A stretch of 64,000 nucleotides of DNA from Rhodanobacteraceae bacterium. GTDB lineage: Bacteria; Pseudomonadota; Gammaproteobacteria; Xanthomonadales; Rhodanobacteraceae. The notes beneath the pieces are model-generated. The model did not search any database, was not told the origin of the DNA, and was given only the letters and a program-made list of their open reading frames with translations. The position numbers were made by a program, and so were the translations under genes. The DNA lies in contig JAACZU010000014.1 of the NCBI GenBank assembly GCA_009996615.1, positions 23,941 through 87,940 on the forward strand. The letters are read 5' to 3'. This document shows, in pieces, positions 8,738 to 16,329 of the stretch (the first letter of the stretch is position 1; every line of letters begins with the position of its first letter).

Positions 8738-10828
8738 TCAGTCGAAGCCGTTCGCGAACATCGCATCGAGGCCGACGCGCACGCGCGTGACCATGTAGTC
8801 CGAGCCGATGACCAGATCGAAGTGCTGTCCATCCGGATCGGCGCGCAACACGCCTTGGTTGCCGGCGCCAAGCCGGTAGCCCATGGCGCCGGCCAGAGGA
8901 AGCGCATTGCCATCTGCACCGACCTCGTACAGGTAAGCGCCGCTGGCAGCGACAAAGCGGTTGGCTTGCGCATTGGCCGGCCTGAAGAACACCGTTCCCT
9001 CCGGCATCAGGTACTGGCCGACCGGCAAAAGGTCGTCGCAGCGATGGATCGTCACGACCGCTGCTTCGTCCAGGGCACCAAGGCGACAATCAGTGCCATC
9101 GCCCCACTGTCTGAGGCCGACAAGCCCGGCCGTTGTCTTCGCGCTGGACACCAGGAGCTGGCTGCCCATGTCGAAAACATACAGTGCCGCTCCACGCGCG
9201 ACGACCACCCGCGGCGTTCCATCCGCGGTTCGGAACGCGGCCACGCTCGGCGGCGTATTGCCATAAAGAGTGACTGACTGCCAAAGCAGTGTGCCGTTGC
9301 GGCCATCGAGGACAACCACACGTCCGGCGTTCGTCGTCACCACATCCGGGACACCGTCCGCGTTGACGTCCAGCACAGCCAAACCGGAGGGATTGCAGCA
9401 GACACTGACCCTCCATTGATCCTGCAGCGTGACCCCGTCAAGGACAGCGACCACACCTCCATCCGAGCTGTTGGTGGCGATGACAATCTCCTGTTGCGCA
9501 TCACCGTCCATCTGGGCGATCGCCACGCTCGGCGGCCCGGATGTCCAGGAAAAATAAAGTGCGTCTCTTCGACTGCGCAGCCGCTTGCCGCTGGTTGCGT
9601 CAAGAACATGCACATTCGACCCGCCGTAGCCCGAGTCCGAGGCTCTGGTCAGGTAGACGACCTGATCGCTGCCGCCCCCGGCAATGTCGCCACGTGCCAC
9701 CGCCGTATGCGGACCAATTTCGTCATCCCGCGTGTAGTCATCGCCGCGCGTGCCAAGGTCGACCGCGCGCAACACGTCCTTTCCGCTGCTGAACAGCCCT
9801 GACCCGTAGACGAGTTCCATTCGGCCATCGCCATCCAGATCACCCACGGCGATCGCGTCGACCCCCGATTCCGGTCGGGACACGGTGAGGGCGGGCTGTC
9901 CGGTGCGCGGGTCGTACACGACGACGCCTGGCGCCTGCAATCCGCCGACCGCAATCTGGTCTCCCCCTCCAGGCGTGAGCTGCATCGTGGCGACGGCCCC
10001 CACCTCGATGACCGGAAACTCGGCCAGCCGCGAATACGGCTGCGCACGAAACACTTGAACGCGCTCCGTCCATCGCGATGTCGAGGCAAAGGTCGCCACC
10101 GATGGGTTGGCGGCAAACCGGCCGACAACGATCCGATTCCCGAACCCGGCCGCGTAGGTCCATTCGACCGCATGGCTGGCGCCATCGATGACGCGTCCGG
10201 GGGTGCCGCCCAGGATCAGCTTCTTCGTGGCCGCGCCCTCGATCTGGAGTACGCCGATACTGGAGACCGGCTCTGCGCCCATCCATTTGATCGCGCCACT
10301 GGCGTAATCCAGCACAACCGGGAATTGCTCACTCCCCCAAGCGGTGGCATTCGCCGTCGCGACGATATCCGGATTGCCGTCGCCGTCCACGTCGGTGATG
10401 GCGTAGACTTGGCGCACGAACGGCGCCTCGATCACGCGCAGCACACGCAGCGGCACGCCTCCGAATATCAGGATCTGCGTCCCCTCGCTTGCCACTGCGG
10501 CAAGTCGGTCGGCCGATCCTTCGCGCGGCGCAAGAACCAAGCCGCCGGCCAACGTCGTCGGCAGCATGGTCATGCTGCGCATGTCGAGCTTGCCGGAGCC
10601 GTCCGCGGCGAGCGTTCCAATCAGTTCCGACGAACCGGAATACTCATAGACCGCGTTGCCGGTTACCGCCGCCTCGAGCTTGCCATTGCCATCGAAGTCG
10701 CCGATCGCGATGCCGGCATGGCCCGGCCCCTGGAAGCCCGGGTAGTCCTCCCATGCCGTTGCGGCGGTGGCGTACAGCATGGCCATCAGGCTCAGCCCGG
10801 CCAGCACCCGACTCCCTATCCCCTTCAT
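8738..10828 (-). CDS. Secreted FG-GAP/VCBS beta-propeller protein, copy 1
   Basis: A 696-residue secreted protein. The ATG at 10828 has a strong AAGGAGA site six bases upstream. A signal peptide (hydrophobic run to ATAATAWEDYPG) is followed by repeated FG-GAP/VCBS calcium-loop motifs such as IAIGDFDGNGKLEAAV, ITDVDGDGNPDIV, VGDLDGDGRMELVYGS, IAQMDGDAQQEIV and LDVNADGVPDVV. Such repeats build integrin-like beta-propellers. There is no catalytic motif. The protein ends in GLDAMFANGFD, nearly the same ending as its upstream paralogue. The two are alignable end to end and so arose by tandem duplication. Function is unknown; a cell-surface or extracellular binding role is inference. Confidence 0.85.
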   Translation of the reverse strand: MKGIGSRVLAGLSLMAMLYATAATAWEDYPGFQGPGHAGIAIGDFDGNGKLEAAVTGNAVYEYSGSSELIGTLAADGSGKLDMRSMTMLPTTLAGGLVLAPREGSADRLAAVASEGTQILIFGGVPLRVLRVIEAPFVRQVYAITDVDGDGNPDIVATANATAWGSEQFPVVLDYASGAIKWMGAEPVSSIGVLQIEGAATKKLILGGTPGRVIDGASHAVEWTYAAGFGNRIVVGRFAANPSVATFASTSRWTERVQVFRAQPYSRLAEFPVIEVGAVATMQLTPGGGDQIAVGGLQAPGVVVYDPRTGQPALTVSRPESGVDAIAVGDLDGDGRMELVYGSGLFSSGKDVLRAVDLGTRGDDYTRDDEIGPHTAVARGDIAGGGSDQVVYLTRASDSGYGGSNVHVLDATSGKRLRSRRDALYFSWTSGPPSVAIAQMDGDAQQEIVIATNSSDGGVVAVLDGVTLQDQWRVSVCCNPSGLAVLDVNADGVPDVVTTNAGRVVVLDGRNGTLLWQSVTLYGNTPPSVAAFRTADGTPRVVVARGAALYVFDMGSQLLVSSAKTTAGLVGLRQWGDGTDCRLGALDEAAVVTIHRCDDLLPVGQYLMPEGTVFFRPANAQANRFVAASGAYLYEVGADGNALPLAGAMGYRLGAGNQGVLRADPDGQHFDLVIGSDYMVTRVRVGLDAMFANGFD

Positions 10829-10916
10829 CTCGATCTCCTTCGTGACTGGCAAGCGTCCTGGTACGGGTTCACGTGTGACGATCACTCATCAGCCGGCCCG
10901 TTCCGGCCGCGGCCGT

Positions 10917-13019
10917 TCAATCGAAGCCGTTGGCAAACAGCGCGTCGAACCCGAGCACCTTGCGCGCGATCATGTAGTCCGAGCCGATGATCACGTCGAC
11001 GTGTTGCGGATCCGGCCCGGCACGCACGAGGCCCTTGTTGCCAATTCCGAGCTGGTTGCCCAATGCGGTGGAGATCGGTATCGCCGTGCCATCCGCCGCG
11101 ACCTCGTAGAGATACGGCCCACTGGCCGCGATCAAGCGCGTCGCCGATGCATCGAGCGGGCGAAAGAAGGCGCTGCCCGTCGGCAGCAGCCGCTGCCCTT
11201 CGAGAGCCAGCGTATCGCAACGATGGAGGGTCACGACGGCGGCCTGGTCGAGTGCCGCGAGTCGGCACGCGGCTCCCTCGCCCCACTGCCAGAGGCCAAC
11301 GACGCCGGCGGCGGTCTTGGTAGTCGCAACGAGCAGATGGCTGGCAAGATCGAACACATACAGGCCGGCACCGCGGGCGACCGCGACACCCGGCCCTCCG
11401 GCCGCCAGCCGCAGCGCCGCGAGACTCGGTGGCGTGTTGCCGTTCAGCGTGACCGACTGCCACAGCACCGCCCCGTTGCGGCCATCGAGAACGACCACCT
11501 TGCCGCCGGATGTCGCCACCACGACATCCGGTATGCCATCGCCATTCACGTCGATGGCCGCCAGCGAGCTGATCGTGCCATTGCCGAACACCGAGTTGTA
11601 GCCGCCGACGCGCCACTGGTCCTGCAGGCTGAGGCCATCGAGTACCGCAACCTCACCGGCCCAGGAGCCGCTGCCGGCGAGGATGATTTCCTGCTGGGCA
11701 TCGCCATCGAGCTGGGCCACCGCGATATGCGGCGGTTCGTATGTCCATGAACTGAACACGTCCGATCGTGTCCGTAGCCGCTTGCCACTGGCGGCATCCA
11801 GCACGCGCAAAACGGAACTGCCCGAGCCCGAGCCCGAACTCGAACTGGGCGTCAGATAGGCCAGTTGTTCGGAGCCGTTGCCGGCGAGATCGCCTGGAGC
11901 AATAGCGGTATGGGGGCCGGTCTCGCGGTTTTGTGAGTAGTCATCTGCCTGCGTGGTGAGGTCGATTGCGCGGAGCCCATTGCGGGAGCCATAGACGACC
12001 TCGGCGCGCGCATCGCCATCGATGTCGCCGACGGCCAGCGCCGCAACGTCATTGTCCGGGTAGCCGACGCTGAGGAGGCGCTGGCCGTTGCGCGGATCGT
12101 AGATGGCGACACCGTACCCACTGGTCGCGATCTGGTCGGCGCCGCCCGGACTGAGCCGCACGACGCCGGCGAACCCGTTTCCGTTCGTGGCGAACTCCGA
12201 CACCGGCGAGTAGGGCTGGCCACGGAACACCTGCACGCTGCTCGCATAGGCGACGGCGACGGCGAAGCCCGGGACATTGGGGTCGGCATTGAAACGGCCG
12301 ACCAGGATCCGGCCAACGAAGCCGCTCGGATAGGTCCATTCGACCGCATGCGTCGCACCGTCGACGATGCGCCCCGGCGTGCCGGCCAGGATCAGCTCGA
12401 GGGCCGCGTCGCCGTCGAGCTGCGCCACGCCGATATCGGTCACGGTCTGGGAACCCAGCCACTGAACCGCGCCGGTTTCATAGTCCAGGATCGCCGGATA
12501 GCTGTCGCTCCAGCTGCTGGTGCCGGCCATCGCGACGACGTCCAGACGGCCGTCCGCGTCGACATCGACAATCGCGGTCACTTTGCGCACAAACGGCGCC
12601 TCGATCGTGCGCACCACACGCAGAGGCACGCCGCCCAGGATCAGGATCTGGCTCGCAGCCCCCTCGCCGACCACGGCGGCAAGGCGGTCTGCCTGGCCCT
12701 CGCGCGGCGCCGGGACCAAAGGCCCGACCAGACGCGTCGGCAACATCGAAATCGTGCGGACGCCGAGCTGGCCCGTCACATCGGTACCAAGGACGGCGAG
12801 CAGTTGCGAGCTGAACGAGGAATAGTATACGTCCGTGTTTCCGGTGACGGCCGCGACGAGTTTGCCGCTGCCGTCGAAGTCGCCGATCGCGATACCGGCG
12901 TGGCCCGCCCCCTGAAAGCCCGGATAGTCCTCCCAAGCGGTCGCAGCCCCGGCCTGCAGCGCAGCGGCCAGGATCAGTGCCGCCCGCACTTTTTTCCCTT
13001 TCACGTCCATCCCCTTCAT
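10917..13019 (-). CDS. Secreted FG-GAP/VCBS beta-propeller protein, copy 2
   Basis: A 700-residue paralogue of the protein encoded at 8738-10828, transcribed first in the pair. The ATG at 13019 is preceded immediately by AAGGGAG. A signal peptide (ILAAALQAGAATAWEDYPGF) leads into the same series of Asp-rich loops: IAIGDFDGSGKLVAAV, VDVDADGRLDVV, VAQLDGDAALELI, VGDIDGDARAEVVYGS and AIDVNGDGIPDVV. It ends in FDALFANGFD. An 88-bp spacer with no evident terminator separates the two genes, so they may form one transcript. The role is not known; the Asp-rich loops are expected to bind calcium. Confidence 0.85.
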   Translation of the reverse strand: MKGMDVKGKKVRAALILAAALQAGAATAWEDYPGFQGAGHAGIAIGDFDGSGKLVAAVTGNTDVYYSSFSSQLLAVLGTDVTGQLGVRTISMLPTRLVGPLVPAPREGQADRLAAVVGEGAASQILILGGVPLRVVRTIEAPFVRKVTAIVDVDADGRLDVVAMAGTSSWSDSYPAILDYETGAVQWLGSQTVTDIGVAQLDGDAALELILAGTPGRIVDGATHAVEWTYPSGFVGRILVGRFNADPNVPGFAVAVAYASSVQVFRGQPYSPVSEFATNGNGFAGVVRLSPGGADQIATSGYGVAIYDPRNGQRLLSVGYPDNDVAALAVGDIDGDARAEVVYGSRNGLRAIDLTTQADDYSQNRETGPHTAIAPGDLAGNGSEQLAYLTPSSSSGSGSGSSVLRVLDAASGKRLRTRSDVFSSWTYEPPHIAVAQLDGDAQQEIILAGSGSWAGEVAVLDGLSLQDQWRVGGYNSVFGNGTISSLAAIDVNGDGIPDVVVATSGGKVVVLDGRNGAVLWQSVTLNGNTPPSLAALRLAAGGPGVAVARGAGLYVFDLASHLLVATTKTAAGVVGLWQWGEGAACRLAALDQAAVVTLHRCDTLALEGQRLLPTGSAFFRPLDASATRLIAASGPYLYEVAADGTAIPISTALGNQLGIGNKGLVRAGPDPQHVDVIIGSDYMIARKVLGFDALFANGFD

Positions 13020-13220
13020 CTCCCTTTCCCCTCGCTGCTGGTCAGCGGCCTCGCATGGTACACGCGCCGTGCAGGTTCATTCCGTGGGCGCCATGTCGTT
13101 GCGCGCACCGTTGCGCTGACCCCGGTCAAGGCCGGCGCGCGCGCAGCCTGAGAGCATGCGCGGCACGCCCATGCCGAATCGCGGCATGCGCGATCGCGTC
13201 ACCACTGAAGGAGTTCCGCC

Positions 13221-13619
13221 ATGCTGTTCGATGTCCCCGCCGTGCGCAGCGAGACCTGCGCCTGCGCAATCACCCAAGCCCTGCGCGCGCAGGATCCGAC
13301 TGCCGCCGTCGACGTGAAACTGGATGACCGGCGCGTGCGCGTCGAGGGCCAGCTCAGCGCACAACAGGCGCTGGCGGCGATCCAGGCGCCGGTCGGACCT
13401 GAGTGTCGAGGCGAAAATTCGGCTGCGCGAGGACAGATTTTCGACGCTTCGCCGGCCCATAGTGGTTCTATGGGCCAAGAAGCGGCGGAAATATGGACCG
13501 CGCAGACGGATTTGCAGCCCGGCGACTCAGGTTCGACCGGCGCCCTGGCCGGCTTCGCCGCGGCCGAGGCACCGGCGCACAGCGGCCCCGGCAGCACCTG
13601 TTGCGGCGGCTGCAGCTAG
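13221..13619 (+). CDS. HMA-like metal-binding protein carrying an in-frame palindromic insertion
   Basis: A 132-residue protein with a clear AAGGAG site before the ATG. The N-terminal ~57 residues resemble a heavy-metal-associated fold (VKLDDRRVRVEGQ strand and QALAAIQA helix). A CAC motif (SETCACAITQAL) stands at the usual metal-binding loop, and the tail STCCGGCS is Cys-rich. Between helix and tail lies a 54-residue segment encoded by a long DNA palindrome. Removing exactly 162 bp restores a normal HMA ending (AAIQ-AGFAA) in the same frame. The uninterrupted protein would be 78 residues. Copper or other soft-metal binding is inferred from the cysteines. No efflux pump or regulator is adjacent. 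The canonical CxxC is replaced by CxC, so the metal is uncertain. Confidence 0.62.
   Translation: MLFDVPAVRSETCACAITQALRAQDPTAAVDVKLDDRRVRVEGQLSAQQALAAIQAPVGPECRGENSAARGQIFDASPAHSGSMGQEAAEIWTAQTDLQPGDSGSTGALAGFAAAEAPAHSGPGSTCCGGCS
13387..13548. repeat. ~162-bp palindromic element inserted in frame in a coding gene
   Basis: The two arms (about 13389-13462 and 13468-13540) are imperfect inverted copies around the loop TGGTT at 13463-13467. The centre is the perfect stem GGCCCATAG/CTATGGGCC, and the outer ends are CCGGTCGGACCTGAG and CTCAGGTTCGACCGG. Pairing extends a little further into CCAGG/CCTGG at both ends. The length is 54 codons, and the host frame is open through it. It looks like a miniature inverted-repeat element that keeps coding capacity. 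Confidence 0.8.
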
Positions 13620-13648
13620 AGCGTAGGCGCGACGCCGCCGCGCGATCG

Positions 13649-14950
13649 TCACTCGGTCGCGCGGTCAGCCCAGGCGGCGCCTGGCAGCGACCGCGCCGAC
13701 ACATACACGCCGAGCGCGATGCCGACGAGGCACAGCGCGGCGACGTAGTGCGCCGGTGCGAGCGGCTGGCGCTGCATCGAGATCGTCACGAACAGCGGCG
13801 TGAGGCCGCCGAAGAGCGCGTAGGCGACGTTGTAGGCGAACGACACGCCGGAGAAGCGCACCGCCGGCGGGAACGCACGCACGAGCAGCGTCGGGATCAC
13901 GCCGACGACGCCGACGCAGAAGCCGGCCAGCGCATACAGCGCATGCAGGTGCTCGGGCCCGCGCTGCAAGCCGAGGTAGAGCAGGTAGGTCGTGCACAGC
14001 AGGCTGGCGCAGCCCAGCCGCAGCACGCGCGCAGTGCCGAAGCGGTCGGCCAGCCAGCCGAACACGACGCAGCCGATCGTCAGCGCGAGCGTGGCCAGGC
14101 TGTTCGCGGCGAGCGCGCTCGGCGCCGGGATCGCGAACAGGGTCTGGATCAGTGACGGCGTCATCAGGATCACGACCACGATCGCCGCGGTCAGCAGCCA
14201 GGTCAGCAACATCGACACGACGACCGCGTGGCCGTGGCCGGCCAGCACGACCTTCAGCGGCAGGCCCTCGACCAGTTCGCGGCGGCGGCGCAGCTCCTCG
14301 AACACCGGCGTCTCGGCGAGCAGGCGGCGCAGGAACACCGCGAGCAGGCCGAACACGCCGCCGAGCAGGAACGGGATGCGCCAGCCCCAGGCGAGCACGG
14401 CCTCGGCGCCTAGCTCGCGGTTGACCGCGGTCGCGACCAGCGAGCCGAGCAGGATGCCGGCGGTCAGTCCGGCGGTCAGCACGCCGCAGGCGAAACCGAC
14501 GTGGCGCTCGGGCACGTGCTCGGCGACGAAGGTCCACGCGCCAGGCACCTCGCCGCCGACCGCGGCACCCTGCAGCACGCGCATCAACAGCAGCGCCAGC
14601 GGCGCGGCGTAGCCGATGTCGGCATAGATCGGTAGCAGGCCGATCAGCAGCGTCGGGATCGCCATCAGCAGCACGCTGAGCAGGAACATGCGCTTGCGCC
14701 CGCTGCGATCGCCGAAGTGCGCCATCAGCACGCCACCGAGCGGGCGTGCCAGATACCCCGCGGCGAACAGGCCGAACGTCTGCAGCTGGCGCAGCCAGTC
14801 CGGCGTATCGGGCGGGAAGAACAGCTGCCCGATCGTCGCGGTGAAGAACACGAAGATGATGAAGTCGTAGAACTCGAGCGCGCCGCCGAGCGCGGCGAGC
14901 GCGAGCGTGCGCAGGTCACGGCGGCCGAGCGACGGGGCGGAAGCGGGCAT
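13649..14950 (-). CDS. MFS transporter, metabolite:H+ symporter (MHS) family
   Basis: A 433-residue inner-membrane transporter with twelve predicted hydrophobic segments. The loop between helices 2 and 3 shows the MFS motif as HFGDRSGRKRMF, and the N-terminus has the MHS-typical GGALEFYDFIIFVFFTATIG. LLRVLQGAAVGGEVPGAW-like residues in helix 4 also match the ProP/KgtP/CitA branch. Family members import compatible solutes or di- and tricarboxylates with protons. The substrate here cannot be decided. It is transcribed alone, divergently from the lipoprotein gene at 15072. Confidence 0.85.
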   Translation of the reverse strand: MPASAPSLGRRDLRTLALAALGGALEFYDFIIFVFFTATIGQLFFPPDTPDWLRQLQTFGLFAAGYLARPLGGVLMAHFGDRSGRKRMFLLSVLLMAIPTLLIGLLPIYADIGYAAPLALLLMRVLQGAAVGGEVPGAWTFVAEHVPERHVGFACGVLTAGLTAGILLGSLVATAVNRELGAEAVLAWGWRIPFLLGGVFGLLAVFLRRLLAETPVFEELRRRRELVEGLPLKVVLAGHGHAVVVSMLLTWLLTAAIVVVILMTPSLIQTLFAIPAPSALAANSLATLALTIGCVVFGWLADRFGTARVLRLGCASLLCTTYLLYLGLQRGPEHLHALYALAGFCVGVVGVIPTLLVRAFPPAVRFSGVSFAYNVAYALFGGLTPLFVTISMQRQPLAPAHYVAALCLVGIALGVYVSARSLPGAAWADRATE

Positions 14951-15071
14951 GGGCGGTCCGGGCGGGAGGTCCGGCGCGCAGATATAGCATTGCGCGCGGG
15001 CGTCGCCTACGGTTTGCGGCGTGGCGCGGCGCCCGCAATACTGGGCTTCTCACTGTCCGGAGGACGTTCCG

Positions 15072-15584
15072 ATGCGCCTCGCCTGGTCCACCACCCTGCT
15101 CGCCCTCGCCGTGCTGCTCGCCGGCTGCTTCCAGCCGCTCAAGCTCGACGGCTTCGCCGCGCCACGCGCCGGCCTGCACACCGGCGGCCAGCCGGACGCG
15201 GCGCAGCTGCGCGCGTTCGCGCACGGCGGTGGCCGCGTCGTGATCGACCTGCGCGCGGCCGGCGAGGCGCGCGGTTACGACGAGGCCGCGACCGCGCGCG
15301 AACTCGGCCTGCAGTACGTGAGCCTGCCGATCGCCGGCGCCGCCGACCTCACACCGGCCAACGCGAGCGCGCTGCATGACGCGCTCGCCGCGGCGCGCGG
15401 GCCGGTGCTGCTGCACTGCGCGTCCGGCAACCGCGCCGGTGCGCTGCTTGCGCTCGAAGCCGCACAACACGAAGGACTTGACGCAGCGGCCGCGCTTGAA
15501 CTGGGCCGCCGCGCCGGCCTGAAGTCGCTGGAGCCGGCCGTGCGCGAGCGGCTCGGGCTGGGTGATTCCCTCGAACGCCCGTAG
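15072..15584 (+). CDS. Lipoprotein with dual-specificity-phosphatase-like domain
   Basis: A 170-residue protein. The ATG at 15072 follows GGAGG by nine bases. The N-terminus is a lipoprotein signal with lipobox LLAGC, so it is probably membrane-anchored in the periplasm. The body has VVIDLRAAGEARGY and a phosphatase-type P-loop LHCASGNRAGAL (the CX5R pattern, Cys followed by Arg), as in the DUF442 / TIGR01244 family of tyrosine-phosphatase-like proteins. The catalytic Cys and Arg are present; an Asp general acid is not obvious. Substrate unknown. The stop codon TAG is part of a dispersed GTAGGCTGG repeat. Confidence 0.78.
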   Translation: MRLAWSTTLLALAVLLAGCFQPLKLDGFAAPRAGLHTGGQPDAAQLRAFAHGGGRVVIDLRAAGEARGYDEAATARELGLQYVSLPIAGAADLTPANASALHDALAAARGPVLLHCASGNRAGALLALEAAQHEGLDAAAALELGRRAGLKSLEPAVRERLGLGDSLERP

Positions 15585-15645
15585 GCTGGGCGCGCGCAGC
15601 GCGACCGGCAACGTACGCCGGCCGGCCTGCGGCCGTCCAGCCTAC
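15581..15645. repeat. Dispersed GTAGGCTGG inverted-repeat element
   Basis: It begins GTAGGCTGGGCGCGCGCAGC and ends in CCGTCCAGCCTAC, an inverted copy, with GCCGGCCGGCC between. A related copy lies at 50230-50302. It overlaps and supplies the TAG stop codon of the preceding gene. Confidence 0.75.
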
Positions 15646-15662
15646 GCACGCGCCGCGTCCGT

Positions 15663-16142
15663 TCAGAGCATCGCCGCGAGGTCGTTGCCGATCCGCTCGG
15701 GCGTGTCGGTCGGCGCGTAGCGACGCACCACCGCGCCGTCCTTGTCGACCAGGAACTTGGTGAAGTTCCACTTGATCGACTCGCTGCCGAGTACGCCCTT
15801 GGCCGCCCGCTTGAGGTACTGGTACAGCGGGTGCGCGTTGGCACCGTTGACCTCGATCTTGGCGAACAGCGGGAAAGTGACGCCGTAGTTGAGCGAGCAG
15901 AACTGCTTGATCGCGGCCTCGTCGCCGGGCTCCTGGTGGCCGAACTGGTCGCACGGAAAGCCGAGCACGACCAGGCCGCGCTCGCGCCAGGTTTCGTACA
16001 GTTTCTCGAGGCCGGCGTACTGCGGCGTGAACCCGCATTTGCTGGCGACGTTGACGATCAGCAGGGTCTTGCCGCGCCAGGCGCACAGCGGCTGCTCGAT
16101 GCCGTCGATCGTGGTGGCGCTGAAGTCGTGGACGGTGGTCAT
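15663..16142 (-). CDS. Glutathione peroxidase (Cys type)
   Basis: A 159-residue thiol peroxidase that reduces hydrogen peroxide or lipid hydroperoxides using thioredoxin or glutathione. Family landmarks are present in order: IVNVASKCGFTPQY with the peroxidatic Cys, LGFPCDQFGHQEPG with the second conserved Cys and Gln, and IKWNFTKFLVD with the catalytic Trp-Asn. It has the usual length for a cytosolic bacterial enzyme. The start at 16142 (MTTVHDF) matches the family N-terminus. The longer open frame upstream runs through a GGATTCGGG repeat and is not protein-like. No strong ribosome-binding site is visible, because the repeat abuts the start. Confidence 0.92.
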   Translation of the reverse strand: MTTVHDFSATTIDGIEQPLCAWRGKTLLIVNVASKCGFTPQYAGLEKLYETWRERGLVVLGFPCDQFGHQEPGDEAAIKQFCSLNYGVTFPLFAKIEVNGANAHPLYQYLKRAAKGVLGSESIKWNFTKFLVDKDGAVVRRYAPTDTPERIGNDLAAML

Positions 16143-16150
16143 GGAAAGGC

Positions 16151-16174
16151 CGGGATTCGGGATTGGGGATTCGA
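16151..16174. repeat. GGATTCGGGATTGGGGATT dispersed repeat
   Basis: A short repeat directly upstream of the peroxidase start. Related copies stand at 22447-22480 and, inside fdsB, at 39380-39415 and 39769-39801. Confidence 0.75.
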
Positions 16175-16329
16175 AAGCGGCAGGCGAGCCGCGGAAGCGG
16201 CGCGTCATGCGCGATCGGCGCAGCGTACACCGACGGCGCCGTTCCTGCGCCAGCGTCGTGAGCATGCACAGGGACAGCGCCGCGGGCGCCGCGCTAGGCT
16301 GGGCACTCCTGCACGAAGCGGAGGTTCCC

